Of a DNA stretch of 64,000 nucleotides, positions 34,636-45,248 are shown piece after piece. Positions within the stretch are counted from its first letter, which is position 1; every line of letters starts with the position of its first letter. Under the pieces are notes generated by a model. That model saw only the letters and a list, made by a program, of their open reading frames with translations. It did no database searches and was not told the DNA's origin. Source of the stretch: JALEFZ01 sp038527485 (GTDB lineage: Bacteria; Bacteroidota; Bacteroidia; J057); NCBI GenBank assembly GCA_038527485.1, contig JBCBFT010000003.1, positions 62,001 to 126,000 of the forward strand, read 5' to 3'. The position numbers were made by a program, and so were the translations under genes.

Positions 34636-35826
34636 ATGGATTTATTGAAACATATTAAGCATAGAGCCGAGCATATCCATCAGCAGACGATAGATAGAAG
34701 ACGGTATCTGCATGCCCATCCAGAATTATCCTTTCATGAGACAGAAACGGCTAAATATATCTCTTCAGAATTAGAGAAGTTAGAGATTCCTTTTCAGACA
34801 GATATAGGAGGAAATGGGATTGTGGGATTAATAGAAGGGAAGAAAGGAACTTCTGAGAAAGTGGTGGCCTTAAGAGCGGATTTTGATGCGCTACCTATCA
34901 CGGAGGAGAATGAAGTATCCTACAGATCTCAAAATCCTGGCGTCATGCATGCTTGTGGACACGATGTACATACCGCTTCTTTATTAGGAACAGCAGAAAT
35001 TTTACTGGGAATGAAGGATCAGTTTGAGGGAACGATCAAGCTGATTTTTCAGCCCGCAGAAGAAAAATTTCCTGGTGGCGCTTCTCTTATGATCAAAGAT
35101 GGGGCTTTGCAACAACCTCATGTTCATGGGATCATTGGACAGCATGTTCTTCCGTACATGGATGCAGGAAAAATCGGCATTCGAAAGGGGATGTACATGG
35201 CCTCTGCCGACGAGATTTATTTGACCGTGAGAGGTAAAGGAGGACATGCGGCACTCCCTTCTAAATTCATTGATCCTGTCATGATCACCGCGCAGACACT
35301 GGTCACGCTCCAGCAGGTAGTCAGTAGGTCCGATCCTAGGACGCCTTCTGTTTTATCTTTTGGTCACATAGAAGCAAAGGGAGCGACAAATGTGATTCCT
35401 GACGAAGTCTTTGTGATGGGAACATTTAGAACGATGAACGAGACTTGGCGTGAGCAGGCGCATGAAAAGATTAAATCCATTGTCCAGCATACAGCTGAGG
35501 CGTTGGGGGGAAAGGCGGAGCTAGAAATTCGCAAAGGATATCCGATGTTGTATAATGATGAAGCGCTGACGGAGAGAGCACATGGAGCGATCAAGGATTA
35601 TATGGGTGAGGAGCATGTGATTGATTTGGACCTTTGGATGGCTGCAGAAGATTTCTCTTACTATACACACGAGATTCCTGGCTGTTTTTACCGGTTAGGA
35701 ACCCGCAATGAAGCAAAGGGAATTGTACATGGTCTGCATACCCCCCGTTTTGACATTGATGAGACAGCTTTTGGGCACAGCACGGGTTTGATGGCCTGGT
35801 TAGCCGTCAAGGAATTGGGGGCGTAA
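34636..35826 (+). CDS. M20-family metal-dependent amidohydrolase
   Basis: Peptidase M20D group (hippurate hydrolase, IAA-amino-acid hydrolase, N-acyl-amino-acid deacylase). The 396-residue cytosolic protein has RRYLHAHPELSFHE near the N-terminus, metal ligands in HACGHDVHTA (about 103-112), the general base and ligand Glu pair in IFQPAEE, a small dimerisation domain starting near 185 with GGHAALP, and C-terminal AAEDFSYY. The full dinuclear-metal set is present. It probably removes an acyl group from an N-acyl amino acid; the natural substrate cannot be chosen between several possibilities. A strong terminator follows. Confidence 0.92.
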   Translation: MDLLKHIKHRAEHIHQQTIDRRRYLHAHPELSFHETETAKYISSELEKLEIPFQTDIGGNGIVGLIEGKKGTSEKVVALRADFDALPITEENEVSYRSQNPGVMHACGHDVHTASLLGTAEILLGMKDQFEGTIKLIFQPAEEKFPGGASLMIKDGALQQPHVHGIIGQHVLPYMDAGKIGIRKGMYMASADEIYLTVRGKGGHAALPSKFIDPVMITAQTLVTLQQVVSRSDPRTPSVLSFGHIEAKGATNVIPDEVFVMGTFRTMNETWREQAHEKIKSIVQHTAEALGGKAELEIRKGYPMLYNDEALTERAHGAIKDYMGEEHVIDLDLWMAAEDFSYYTHEIPGCFYRLGTRNEAKGIVHGLHTPRFDIDETAFGHSTGLMAWLAVKELGA

Positions 35827-35901
35827 AGGAGGAGGAATTATTTCGAAGGAATCATGTAGCAAAGTATGTAACGTTTATTCCTACGTGCCAAGCTAAAAAA
35901 T

Positions 35902-35933
35902 AGAGGCGGCCCCTTTCGAGGCCGCCTCTTTTA
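35902..35933. terminator. Bidirectional terminator between the amidohydrolase and the giant surface protein
   Basis: A perfect ten-base stem AGAGGCGGCC (35902-35911) / GGCCGCCTCT (35920-35929), with AAAAAAT before and TTTATT after, between convergent genes. Confidence 0.85.
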
Positions 35934-35958
35934 TTGACGTTCGTAAAAATCTAATGGT

Positions 35959-38900
35959 TTATTCAACCTGAACTTTCTGTGTCATGACTTGGTCACCCAC
36001 TTGAATTTTCAGGAGATACACACCTTTCGCAAGATCTGACAGGTCAAATCTGTGTGAGAAGGCACCGTTTACACTTTCGTAAGAAGTTCCGTAGACTTTC
36101 TTACCACGCATATCTACAACCTCAAGATTGAGATCCAGTGTCTGCAGCAACGCCATATCCAAGAAGAGGATGTCCTCTGTTGGGTTTGGATAGATGTTGA
36201 GGCTACCCGATTCGATCAAGGCATCCAATCCTACCTGCACGACATTGATTGTCTGTGTAGACGTCACAGTGTCACAGATGTTGAAGGATGTGATGGTCAC
36301 GGTGTATTGCCCACTACCTGGGAATGTGAATGAAGCATTCGGCCCTGGAATGTCTGTCGGCGTTCCGTTGACATCGATCGTGTAGAAGGTAGAATCTGCA
36401 TTACCAGAGGTACTTACAAAGTTCCACTTCAGATCGAGGTTCGTAGGATCGGGATCAAGTGAGGCTGCGAATCCTGCTGTTGGGAAGTTACAGCTTACGA
36501 AGATTTCTTCAGTCGTAGTGTCATTTCCACATGGGCTAAAGGCAATCAGCGTAACGGTGTAAAATCCTGTATCAGGATAGGTATAGACTGGGTTACTCAT
36601 AGAAGAGGTTCCACCGTCTCCAAACTCAAAGCGGATGGAGTCTGCACCAGAAGACATATCTGTGAAGGCTGCCTGAAGGTTGCCCGCAGAAGTGTCTGCC
36701 ATGAATGCCGCAGAAGCGACAGGCGTTGGCGCCACTACTACCTCACGACGATCACGTGGACATGGTGGTACGACTACCGTCCAATTGTAGAAGAAGTAAT
36801 AGAATCCAGCCAAGTTGTTGATAGGACCTGTGATGTCTACGACACCTGGGACAGAGTATGGGTAAGCTCCACCTGCTTGGTTTCTCCATACACCACCTGG
36901 GAGGACAGATCCATCCAAGTTGATTGAGTAGCTACCAGGGTTGATAGACCAGTTCAGTGTCAACACTGTGTCAGTCACAGTACCTCCAAATGGAATGGTA
37001 TCGCTTTCTACTACTACACCCCCACCATCAACTAGGTTGACGACGAATGTACCTGTGTCTGCATCTGGATAGACGCGCACATCTTGAAGGACGATGCTTT
37101 GCTGTACATCGAAGAGCAATCCGTCAGGGAAGAAGAAGTAGTAGCTACCGGGACCGATAGTAGAATCTACTGCACCTACTTTTCCTTGAGAACCGACATC
37201 TCCTACATAGAATGTATCAGCTGTCGTGATCGGTCCGACAGTGAATACATCGCCTGTATCCAATCCTACAGAGTCTGTGGGGCTGTCATACAATACGAAG
37301 ATGGCACCGTCTTCTGGAGCTACAGTTAGTACAGCTGAATCTCCTTCACATACAGGCTCGCTCACGCTGACGATTGGTGGAATGGAAGGCTTGAAGTCAA
37401 CCTCGGCCATCACAGTATCATTCGCATTCAATTCGTCAGTAGACAATGTCGTGTAAGAAGTAACCTTGAAGGTACCTCCGCCAGATGTATTGACAGGTCC
37501 TACCTGGATAGACTCAGACTCACTAAACAATAGCGCAAGGTTTGCAGGAGTCAAGGTATTGTTGAACGTCTGTACGGTGTTATCTGGGAATGTAACTTCA
37601 GTAGTCACACCTACAGAAGTCAATGGTACGAAACCTTCGTTTGTGATGTCGATGGTGAAGAAAGTCGTATCAGAACCACACTCTCCAGATGATGGCGCCA
37701 GCACATCAGTTGCTGCTGCATCAAAGTTGAAGATCTTGCGAAGTCCGATATCGTCAATATTCAATCCATCAGGACCTGTGAATGGGAAGTTGTCTTCCTG
37801 TCCCCAGCGGATCTGCGTACTGGTCGAGTAAGCCTGTCCGTTGTCCGTTAGAAGCTTCGTGATATTGATATCTGTGAAAGGAACATACGTGTTGTTGTTC
37901 GGGATTGTGGTCCAATCCACAAACTGTATCCATGCATCTGTATCGCTACCTCTAATCCATACGCGGTCGTTTGGATCTGGCTCATCACCGTTATTCGCGA
38001 TGTAGAAGTCCAAGAAGATGGAGTCAGATGCGGTAAAGTTGGACATATTGAATGTCGCGATCAAGAAGTTGATCTCATCAGGCGTCACGATATTGGCAGA
38101 TTCAAGCGAAGCTGCTTTCAGTCCTGTGCGCTGGAAACCAAGATCAAACTGTACACGACCGTTGTTGCCAAAAGATTCGTGGTCGAAGCGGTCGATGCCA
38201 TTGATGGCAAACGTACCCCCTACCAATGGAGGCTCAGTCACACCTTCGAATCCTTCGAAGTATGGCAACTGTACAGGTGCGTTCTCTACGTGGCGAACGA
38301 TCTGTTGAATGGTGTCGTTGGTGTTGTCACCATCGATCGTATAGTCAGTGTAAGCACGGATATCGTAGTCTCCTGGTGCAGCTAGGTTGACAATCCCAGA
38401 AAAGACGTGTGCGAGTGAATCGCCAGGCTGGATTGTAGCCGTAATAACGTCTGTCGTTACCACCGTACCATCTACCCATAGGCTGATCGGGAAGTTACTT
38501 GCAGGGTTGACACCTACGTTTACTATAGTTGCTCCTACCGTATTTGTAGCTGTGAGCTCAGTAGAAGTTAACTGACGACCATTATTTACACTATCTACGC
38601 TTACTACAGTAAGATCATCTGAGAAGATGAAGCGCACATCGTCAATAGCCATGTCACTGGTGAAGGTACTACCCATGGTACCTACCCACTGTAGGATGAC
38701 GGTATCACCTGCAAATGGGGTCATATCAACTTGTGATCTCAACCATGCATCGGTTTCTGATGTTTGCTGCTGACCTGTAGCCGTAAATACGTTGGTTGTA
38801 TCTCCACCTACTCGGATGACATCCAGCTCAAGTGTACCCATCGCTGCACCAAACATATGATACCAGAACTCCAATGTGGGGTTTGTCTGTCCCGCAAGGT

Positions 38901-41900
38901 CGATACATGGGCTACTCAGTGTAGATACATCGCCCTGCACTGCTGGGAAGGAAGCTTCTGTGTACATGTACACACCACCACCGAAGTTGGTCGTATGATC
39001 ACCCGCAGGTCCTGTACCACCAGATCCTGTACCACCAACGTTGGGTACCCATGGGAACTGTCCAGGCTGTACGCTCGTGCGTGTCCAGCCATTGGCTAGG
39101 GCACCAGGGTTACCTGCCGTAAATGTTTCAAAGTCCTCAGAGTAAGGAATCGATACAATCGGAATGGTCTGAACAGTAGCTGTTGTGGTATCGTTGATGC
39201 CATTCGGATCATTGACAATGTCGATGTAAGCCGTAAAGTCATTGAAACCACCTTGGCTCAAGTCAGCCGTAGTTGTCACTGTGACAAGCTGAGTGCCTTG
39301 AGACGCAAGTATACCACTTGTTACTGTCGTAGAGTAAGTGTTGGCATTTGGACCTGCTACTTCTACTGTTACCGTCATGTTGTCGGTCGCGAAGTCAATG
39401 GGCTGCGTACCCTGGTTTTCTACCTCAACTACAATATCCTCTGTCGTGGTGAAGCACGCATCACCTGAAGGTGTCGTGATAGCTGAAGCTGCCATGTCTA
39501 GAGGTAGCACCTCACGGATGTTGATATTGTCAATGAAGAAATCGATATCTTCTGGGTCAGCTACAGTTCCTGCATCCCCTACAAATGCTATGTAAGCTTC
39601 CTCACCTGCAAAAGCAGAAAGGTCGATAGAGTCTATTTGACCTGTATTGCTGATGTTAGAGCTAGAATCGTAAATAGCGATCGGGAAGTATGCGCCACCA
39701 CAATCGATAGACATCATGACCATCACCGTATCATCAGAACCTAGTGTTCCAGGTAGTGTACTAGCAAAGTCTGTCAGAGCCAAATCGTAGAAGAGGAAGG
39801 ACTGAGCTGTCACAGTAAACTTAGGTCCAGCGATCCACTCTCTGTCTAAGAAGTTGGAGAAGATGTTCAAGCGTGCGGCTGTTCCGTTTGGACTAGCGGC
39901 ATCATTACCAAATGGAGTAGAAGTCCAGCTTGAGAAGCCAGTTGTACCATCAATCGGCGGAGCATCTACACCATCAATCTCAAACCAACCGGGAGAAATT
40001 GTGGGAAGGTTACCCCCGTTGAAACCATCAAACGTAACAGGAGGTAAGTTCGAACCAACAGATGGAACGACGATGTTCTCCAAGGTCACGACAGCTGTAT
40101 CATTCGAAGCATTGGCATCATTCGCCGAAGAAACGATGATCTCTACATCATATAGACCACCTGCACTGAAGTCCGCTGTCGAGGTAACGGTAGCAGCAAG
40201 TGTGGCGATAGAAGCCAAGTTGCCAGATGTGACAGTCGTAGAGAAGGTCTGTGGCGCAAGAGGGCCTGTGATCTCTACGTTTACAGTTACGTTTTCTACA
40301 CTCAGATCCAGTGGTCCACCGAAGTTCTGAATACTGGCAATCACTTCTTCTGCTACGTCGAAACACTCTACTGGCATAGGCTCAAGAAGTGGGGATGCCA
40401 CAGCTGGACCTACGTCCACAGCAGGAAGATCGTATACACGCACATCGTCAATCGCCATATCGGAAGAGAATCCGTTGCCTCTTTCTCCACGGAAAATCAA
40501 CTGAATGGTTTGTCCCGCGAAGGTATCCAGACTAGCCGTAGCCAGTAACCAAGGATCTGCAGAAGCACCTTGCTGAGAACCGACAAATTGAGCCAATTCT
40601 ACCGTCAAACCACCGCTGTTTGTACCTAGGACAGTCAATGTACCCATATTGGTACCTGCCATATGATACCAGAACTCAAGCGCAGGAGCATTAATGGCAG
40701 AAAGATCAATACATGGGCTAAATAGCTCAGCGATTGGACCTTGTGCCGTGTTGGAAGCTTCTGTATAGAGGTAGATACCTGTCGCATTGCCCTGTGTATG
40801 GTCTACAAGCGGACCTGTACCACCTGAAGGTGTACCATCTGCATCAGGGAACCATGTAAAGATACCACCTGTACCTTCTGGTGTACGCGTCCATCCATTG
40901 AGCAGGTTACTGGGGTTACCTGTACCTGTAGAGGATGGGAACAAGTCGAAGTCCTCTAGATAAGGAGCTGTAACCACAGGAAGTGATTCTACTGTGAAGC
41001 TCAAAGAGTTGTTCGAGGCGTCTGCATCATTAGGTGTAAATACAGTCAGTGTAAATGTATAGATACCAGGCGTACTCAAGTCTGCTACACTTGTAACAAG
41101 CTCAGTCAAGGTATCACCAGTATTCACAGTACCTGTGTTCAGGACTACGTTGAAGTTACCGTTGGTAGGACCTGCAATGTCTACGTTGATCGTCACATTT
41201 TCTGTAGCTAGGTCTATAGGAGTACCAAAGTTAACAACAGAAGCAATGACATCTTCGGCCGAACCGTAGCAACCAGGACCATCAGGCTGAACGAATTCTA
41301 AAGCTGCAAAGTCAATAAGTGCAAGATCAAATACATTGACATCATCAATTGCCATATCTGTTTCAAAACCAGTACCGTCTTCTCCTGTGAAGAGTAGTTG
41401 GATGGTTTGTCCAGCAAAAGCACTCAAATCAGCAAATGCACGCAGATAAGGATCAGCTTGAGCGGATTGTTGTTGACCAGAAGCTGAGAATACAACAGTC
41501 GTATCTCCCTGATCATCAATCACACTTGCTGTCAAGACTCCCATATCATCACCAAACATGTGGTAATAGAACTCTAAGGAAGGATTACCCAAGGCACTGA
41601 TGTCGATACAAGGGCTCTTCAAGAAGGCAAATTGACCTCCGTTACTACCCTCTACATACATGTAGAGACCTGTCGCACTACCTGTAGAGTGGTCTACCGA
41701 AGGACCCGTACCGCCTGAAGGTGTACCACCAGCGTCAGGATACCATGCAAAGGCAGATACATTAGGATCACGTGTCCAACCACCGCCGATGGTACCTGGA
41801 TCAGTTGTACCTGTAGAAGAAGTAAATAGCTCAAAATCCTCTAGATAAGGTGCTACAACTGTAGGTACAGTCTCAAATGAAACAGAAGTAGTATCGTTGA

Positions 41901-43794
41901 AACCACCTGGATCAGCACCTGAAATTACCTGCGTATATGCGTTCACTACATTCAATCCAGGAGAGCTGAAGTCACCAGAAGGTGTGATATCTACGACTTG
42001 GGTAGCACCGACTGCCAATGTACCAGTATTAAGGAGCGTAGAGTAGGTAGCCATATTAGGTCCGTCTACTTGGAAGAACACACCCGTTGCGTTGGCACTG
42101 AAATCAATCGGCTGTGTACCAAAGTTAGTTACTTCTACTTGTACCAATTCTGCAGGTCCGTAGCAAGCATCATCTGTAGGAGAAAGTATAGCTGATACCC
42201 CCATGTCTACAGGAAGCTGTTGAATGACATTGATATTGTCTACAAAGAAGTCGACATCCTCTGTACCACTGACGGTACCGTCATCTCCTGCAAAACCTAC
42301 AACGACGACCTGCCCTGCAAAAGGACCAAGATCTACCGTATCTGTCTGCCCAGTAGCTGAGATAGTCGAAGAAGCTGTATAATTGACAAGAGGTGTGAAG
42401 GTAACCCCACAGTCTGTAGAAATGACCACACTTACGGTATCATCTGGATCCAAAGTACCTTGTGCAGTAGTGAAAAAGTCAGTCAGCGCGATATCATACG
42501 TCATGATGGTCGTCGCCGTTGGGATGAACTGTGGACTAATGATCAACTCATTATCCAAGAATGTGCCAAATACATTAAGCACAGCAGCGGTACCATTAGG
42601 TCCACCTGCATTGGCAAAATCTCGAGAAGTCCACGAAGAGAAGGTTCCTGAAGGAGGCGTTCCTTCTGTCTCAGACCATCCAGGCGCAATCGTAGGTAGG
42701 TTGCCCCCACTAAAGCCTGTGAAATCCACGGGCAACAAACTACCGAAGATCTTGGTAAAGTTGGCCTCCAAGGTATCATTGATGGCATTGCCGTCGTTGG
42801 CTACCGTCGTGAAGGTTTTGATGGTGTAAGAACCTGTGTTCGTCAAAACTACAGGTAGACCAAATGTGAAGTCTGCTGAGGCACCCGACGCAAGCGTTCC
42901 TGTCAATGGGCTAATCCCTGTAACGGAAGCAGCTCCTGTAATCTGGAAGTCAAGGTTGGCACCTGCTGCCAAGAGGTCGATCGCCTGTGTACCGAAGTTG
43001 GTGACGGTAGCAACCAGATTGATCGTATCTCCAAAACAGTCAAAGTCAGGAGAGACATAAGCAGTCACACCCAAATCTACAGGAGAGATGGTGAAAGGCG
43101 TAAACTCCCAGTAGTCGTTGTCGGCATTACCTGAGCCATTCCCTGCTTGAGGGATGCTGTCATTGCCAAACTGAACGGCTGTACTCGCGTCTAACTGCAC
43201 GCCCACAGTGGTCGTGAGTAAAGGCGAACCTGCGCTATACAGGTCTACAACGTACACTCTATTGGTTTTTTCTTCCAATACAATTGCGAAGTAGGAAAAA
43301 CCAACTCCTCCAATTTCGTATGAGAACCACTTGATCCAGTGTTGACGATCGGGTGCTGTACCAAATGTTTTAGATACAACGCGGTCGTTTGTTCCAATCG
43401 GAGGGTTGATGGTGAACTCATCCCACATCGCCGCGATTGTAGAGTCGGGCAATAAAGCGTTGGGAAGGTCCGTGTTCGCATTGACTGGTGGCGTCGTCAG
43501 AGCTGCATTCACATCAAATGTGAGCAACCCGTTGCCTGATACTACATATTGTGTAACAGGACTGCCGAAGAAGTCAAATGGAAATGGAATAGTTGCTGGG
43601 GCTGACCAAGTGTTGGCGGCTAGACTGGCATTGAGGACGGTATCCCACGTGGCGACGCTGGCTGCATCGGTCTCCGTGTTCAGACCACCCGGATTACCAG
43701 TACCGTCCGAAAACGACACCTGATAAGAAGCTTGCCCCAATGCTGTGGTTATGGATAGTCCCAAAACCACCAGCAGGGTAAAGAAATTCCGCAT
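35959..43794 (-). CDS. Giant modular T9SS-secreted surface protein (2611 aa)
   Basis: A very large exported protein: signal peptide at residues 1-20 (FFTLLVVLGLSITTALG), an N-terminal domain to about 235, then seven units of about 300 residues starting near 240, 531, 828, 1128, 1433, 1731 and 2026. Each unit opens with a CARDB-like beta domain (for example DMGVSAILSPTDDACYGPAE, then VTNFGTQPIDF) and continues into a jelly-roll domain of MAM or cleaved-adhesin type (YLEDF, LEFWYHM, DMAIDDVRV). An Ig-like region near 2140, two PKD-like domains (about 2380-2510, FEFGDGGTS and TYPDTGFYTVTL) and a type A sorting domain (LNIYPNPTED to the end) close the protein. Probable function is adhesion or gliding-related surface interaction. 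It is monocistronic; no catalytic domain was seen. Confidence 0.88.
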   Translation of the reverse strand: MRNFFTLLVVLGLSITTALGQASYQVSFSDGTGNPGGLNTETDAASVATWDTVLNASLAANTWSAPATIPFPFDFFGSPVTQYVVSGNGLLTFDVNAALTTPPVNANTDLPNALLPDSTIAAMWDEFTINPPIGTNDRVVSKTFGTAPDRQHWIKWFSYEIGGVGFSYFAIVLEEKTNRVYVVDLYSAGSPLLTTTVGVQLDASTAVQFGNDSIPQAGNGSGNADNDYWEFTPFTISPVDLGVTAYVSPDFDCFGDTINLVATVTNFGTQAIDLLAAGANLDFQITGAASVTGISPLTGTLASGASADFTFGLPVVLTNTGSYTIKTFTTVANDGNAINDTLEANFTKIFGSLLPVDFTGFSGGNLPTIAPGWSETEGTPPSGTFSSWTSRDFANAGGPNGTAAVLNVFGTFLDNELIISPQFIPTATTIMTYDIALTDFFTTAQGTLDPDDTVSVVISTDCGVTFTPLVNYTASSTISATGQTDTVDLGPFAGQVVVVGFAGDDGTVSGTEDVDFFVDNINVIQQLPVDMGVSAILSPTDDACYGPAELVQVEVTNFGTQPIDFSANATGVFFQVDGPNMATYSTLLNTGTLAVGATQVVDITPSGDFSSPGLNVVNAYTQVISGADPGGFNDTTSVSFETVPTVVAPYLEDFELFTSSTGTTDPGTIGGGWTRDPNVSAFAWYPDAGGTPSGGTGPSVDHSTGSATGLYMYVEGSNGGQFAFLKSPCIDISALGNPSLEFYYHMFGDDMGVLTASVIDDQGDTTVVFSASGQQQSAQADPYLRAFADLSAFAGQTIQLLFTGEDGTGFETDMAIDDVNVFDLALIDFAALEFVQPDGPGCYGSAEDVIASVVNFGTPIDLATENVTINVDIAGPTNGNFNVVLNTGTVNTGDTLTELVTSVADLSTPGIYTFTLTVFTPNDADASNNSLSFTVESLPVVTAPYLEDFDLFPSSTGTGNPSNLLNGWTRTPEGTGGIFTWFPDADGTPSGGTGPLVDHTQGNATGIYLYTEASNTAQGPIAELFSPCIDLSAINAPALEFWYHMAGTNMGTLTVLGTNSGGLTVELAQFVGSQQGASADPWLLATASLDTFAGQTIQLIFRGERGNGFSSDMAIDDVRVYDLPAVDVGPAVASPLLEPMPVECFDVAEEVIASIQNFGGPLDLSVENVTVNVEITGPLAPQTFSTTVTSGNLASIATLAATVTSTADFSAGGLYDVEIIVSSANDANASNDTAVVTLENIVVPSVGSNLPPVTFDGFNGGNLPTISPGWFEIDGVDAPPIDGTTGFSSWTSTPFGNDAASPNGTAARLNIFSNFLDREWIAGPKFTVTAQSFLFYDLALTDFASTLPGTLGSDDTVMVMMSIDCGGAYFPIAIYDSSSNISNTGQIDSIDLSAFAGEEAYIAFVGDAGTVADPEDIDFFIDNINIREVLPLDMAASAITTPSGDACFTTTEDIVVEVENQGTQPIDFATDNMTVTVEVAGPNANTYSTTVTSGILASQGTQLVTVTTTADLSQGGFNDFTAYIDIVNDPNGINDTTTATVQTIPIVSIPYSEDFETFTAGNPGALANGWTRTSVQPGQFPWVPNVGGTGSGGTGPAGDHTTNFGGGVYMYTEASFPAVQGDVSTLSSPCIDLAGQTNPTLEFWYHMFGAAMGTLELDVIRVGGDTTNVFTATGQQQTSETDAWLRSQVDMTPFAGDTVILQWVGTMGSTFTSDMAIDDVRFIFSDDLTVVSVDSVNNGRQLTSTELTATNTVGATIVNVGVNPASNFPISLWVDGTVVTTDVITATIQPGDSLAHVFSGIVNLAAPGDYDIRAYTDYTIDGDNTNDTIQQIVRHVENAPVQLPYFEGFEGVTEPPLVGGTFAINGIDRFDHESFGNNGRVQFDLGFQRTGLKAASLESANIVTPDEINFLIATFNMSNFTASDSIFLDFYIANNGDEPDPNDRVWIRGSDTDAWIQFVDWTTIPNNNTYVPFTDINITKLLTDNGQAYSTSTQIRWGQEDNFPFTGPDGLNIDDIGLRKIFNFDAAATDVLAPSSGECGSDTTFFTIDITNEGFVPLTSVGVTTEVTFPDNTVQTFNNTLTPANLALLFSESESIQVGPVNTSGGGTFKVTSYTTLSTDELNANDTVMAEVDFKPSIPPIVSVSEPVCEGDSAVLTVAPEDGAIFVLYDSPTDSVGLDTGDVFTVGPITTADTFYVGDVGSQGKVGAVDSTIGPGSYYFFFPDGLLFDVQQSIVLQDVRVYPDADTGTFVVNLVDGGGVVVESDTIPFGGTVTDTVLTLNWSINPGSYSINLDGSVLPGGVWRNQAGGAYPYSVPGVVDITGPINNLAGFYYFFYNWTVVVPPCPRDRREVVVAPTPVASAAFMADTSAGNLQAAFTDMSSGADSIRFEFGDGGTSSMSNPVYTYPDTGFYTVTLIAFSPCGNDTTTEEIFVSCNFPTAGFAASLDPDPTNLDLKWNFVSTSGNADSTFYTIDVNGTPTDIPGPNASFTFPGSGQYTVTITSFNICDTVTSTQTINVVQVGLDALIESGSLNIYPNPTEDILFLDMALLQTLDLNLEVVDMRGKKVYGTSYESVNGAFSHRFDLSDLAKGVYLLKIQVGDQVMTQKVQVE

Positions 43795-44177
43795 AGTGTT
43801 AAGGCTTAGGTTACGAAATAAATTGCACAGTTATCAAATCATTATGGAATATATAAATATATGCGTATTTCTCAAACTGCGGATCTTTGAATTTTTCAAA
43901 TTCACCCAATTTTCCTAAGCGGAGGGAATACCAAAAAGGGGCAGATATCGGGAAAAGATTAGAAGAAGGATAAGCCCTGATAATGAGGCAAGAAAGATGA
44001 TTTTTAAGGTTGTTTTTAGAGAGGAAAATAATAAAAATAGAATATTTATTCCAGATAAAAAGGTAGATAATTTTAAGGGAAGATTATATTAAATTTCTAA
44101 TGAATTGACTTAACATTTTTTTGATATAAATAGTAATTTTATCTTTTGATTTTAGACGAAAAGTAGGAAAAAAATAC
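43795..44177. other. AT-rich 383-bp intergenic region upstream of the giant protein gene
   Basis: Notably AT-rich compared with the flanking genes and rich in short poly-A and poly-T runs. A small palindrome TTTGAA-TTT-TTCAAA lies at 43886-43900. It must contain the minus-strand promoter of the giant gene, but no exact TAnnTTTG was found on that strand. It also holds the 3' end signals of ftcD. No gene is supported. Confidence 0.5.
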
Positions 44178-45179
44178 CTACAATTTCAACTGATATTCAA
44201 GGATCTTTTGGGAGGGATCAAATAAGTCAAATTCACTAAGTCCTAGTTGGTCGATCGCCCTTCGAATCAGCGACTCTTCTGACTGATTTTCCTGTTTTTC
44301 ATAGTATTTTCCCGCAGCGATCAATACTTTTTTAGGAATCATACCAATGATTTCAGAACCTCGAACTCTAATCCCCCTTTTGTGTGCTTCCTTTTTTACC
44401 TCCTCAAATACCCTATGTACTGGAGTGGCCCCAAGATCCGTCACGTTGGTGGAAACTTGTGCCAAACCAAACTCATCTACATACCAACCGATCGCTTTGA
44501 CTCCTTTACAAGTTCCAGCGACACGATGCTTGACCCCATTTTTCTGGATGATTTTTCCGCTCTCTCTGATCTCTCTCGCAATTTCTTTCGCCAGAGACGT
44601 ATTTTGGGTGTCTAAATGGATGTTGTAAGCAATGAGAAAGTCTCTCACTCCGATGACAGTCTGCCCCGCTTGTGGATGGAAGCGCTGAGGTCCAGCATCG
44701 GGTTTCCATTCCTCCTGTAGCATTTTGGCTTGAAATCCTTCGTATCCCCCTTTTCTGATGAATGCTAAGTTTTGTCTTTCAGGTGTAAGGGCAGATTTTT
44801 CATAGAAATAGACGGGAATATCCAATTCGTTCCCCACTCTGTGTCCCAGTTTCTCTACGTAAGGCAGCACCTCTTCGAAGCTAATACCTTGGATTGGAAC
44901 CAATGGACATACATCTGTCGCCCCCATACGTGGATGGGTCCCGCTTTGTGTAGACATATCGATCCGCTTGCTGGCCTCTTTGATTCCCCGAAAAGCGGCT
45001 TCGATGACTCGGTCAGGAGCGCCTGCAAAGGTCATGACCGTGCGGTTTGCAGAATATCCCATGTCTACATGCATGAGTTTGACACCCTCTACTCCACGGA
45101 TCGCTGCTGCAATCTGATCGATTACTTCCTGATTTTGTCCTTCGCTGAAATTGGGGATACACTCGATGATGGGTTGCAT
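44178..45179 (-). CDS. ftcD: Glutamate formimidoyltransferase
   Basis: Transfers the formimidoyl group of N-formimidoyl-glutamate to tetrahydrofolate, the last step of histidine degradation in organisms that use this route. The 333-residue protein starts QPIIECIPNFSEG, the family's usual N-terminus, so the ATG at 45179 is preferred to one six bases upstream. The transferase N- and C-subdomains are complete, with RTVMTFAG, THPRMGATDVCPLVP (catalytic His region) and VSTNVTD. There is no fused cyclodeaminase domain, as is normal for Bacteroidota. No hut genes are nearby. A minus-strand terminator just upstream (45190-45227) suggests its own promoter or readthrough from kbl. Confidence 0.93.
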   Translation of the reverse strand: MQPIIECIPNFSEGQNQEVIDQIAAAIRGVEGVKLMHVDMGYSANRTVMTFAGAPDRVIEAAFRGIKEASKRIDMSTQSGTHPRMGATDVCPLVPIQGISFEEVLPYVEKLGHRVGNELDIPVYFYEKSALTPERQNLAFIRKGGYEGFQAKMLQEEWKPDAGPQRFHPQAGQTVIGVRDFLIAYNIHLDTQNTSLAKEIAREIRESGKIIQKNGVKHRVAGTCKGVKAIGWYVDEFGLAQVSTNVTDLGATPVHRVFEEVKKEAHKRGIRVRGSEIIGMIPKKVLIAAGKYYEKQENQSEESLIRRAIDQLGLSEFDLFDPSQKILEYQLKL

Positions 45180-45189
45180 GTACAATGAT

Positions 45190-45227
45190 AAAGAAAAAAG
45201 GGAAATAGAATGGCTCCATTTCCCTTT
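45190..45227 (-). terminator. Rho-independent terminator of kbl
   Basis: On the minus strand a perfect ten-base stem (complements of 45218-45227 and 45197-45206, AAAGGGAAAT against ATTTCCCTTT) is followed by TTTTTTCTTT. It lies 21 bases after the kbl stop and just before the ftcD start. Confidence 0.75.
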
Positions 45228-45248
45228 CGATTGTATACGATTACATGC

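Noticed and set aside
36000..43700. Many long plus-strand frames opposite the giant surface-protein gene.
   Set aside because: They are shadows caused by repetitive Thr/Val/Gly-rich codons and show no domain, start or promoter of their own.
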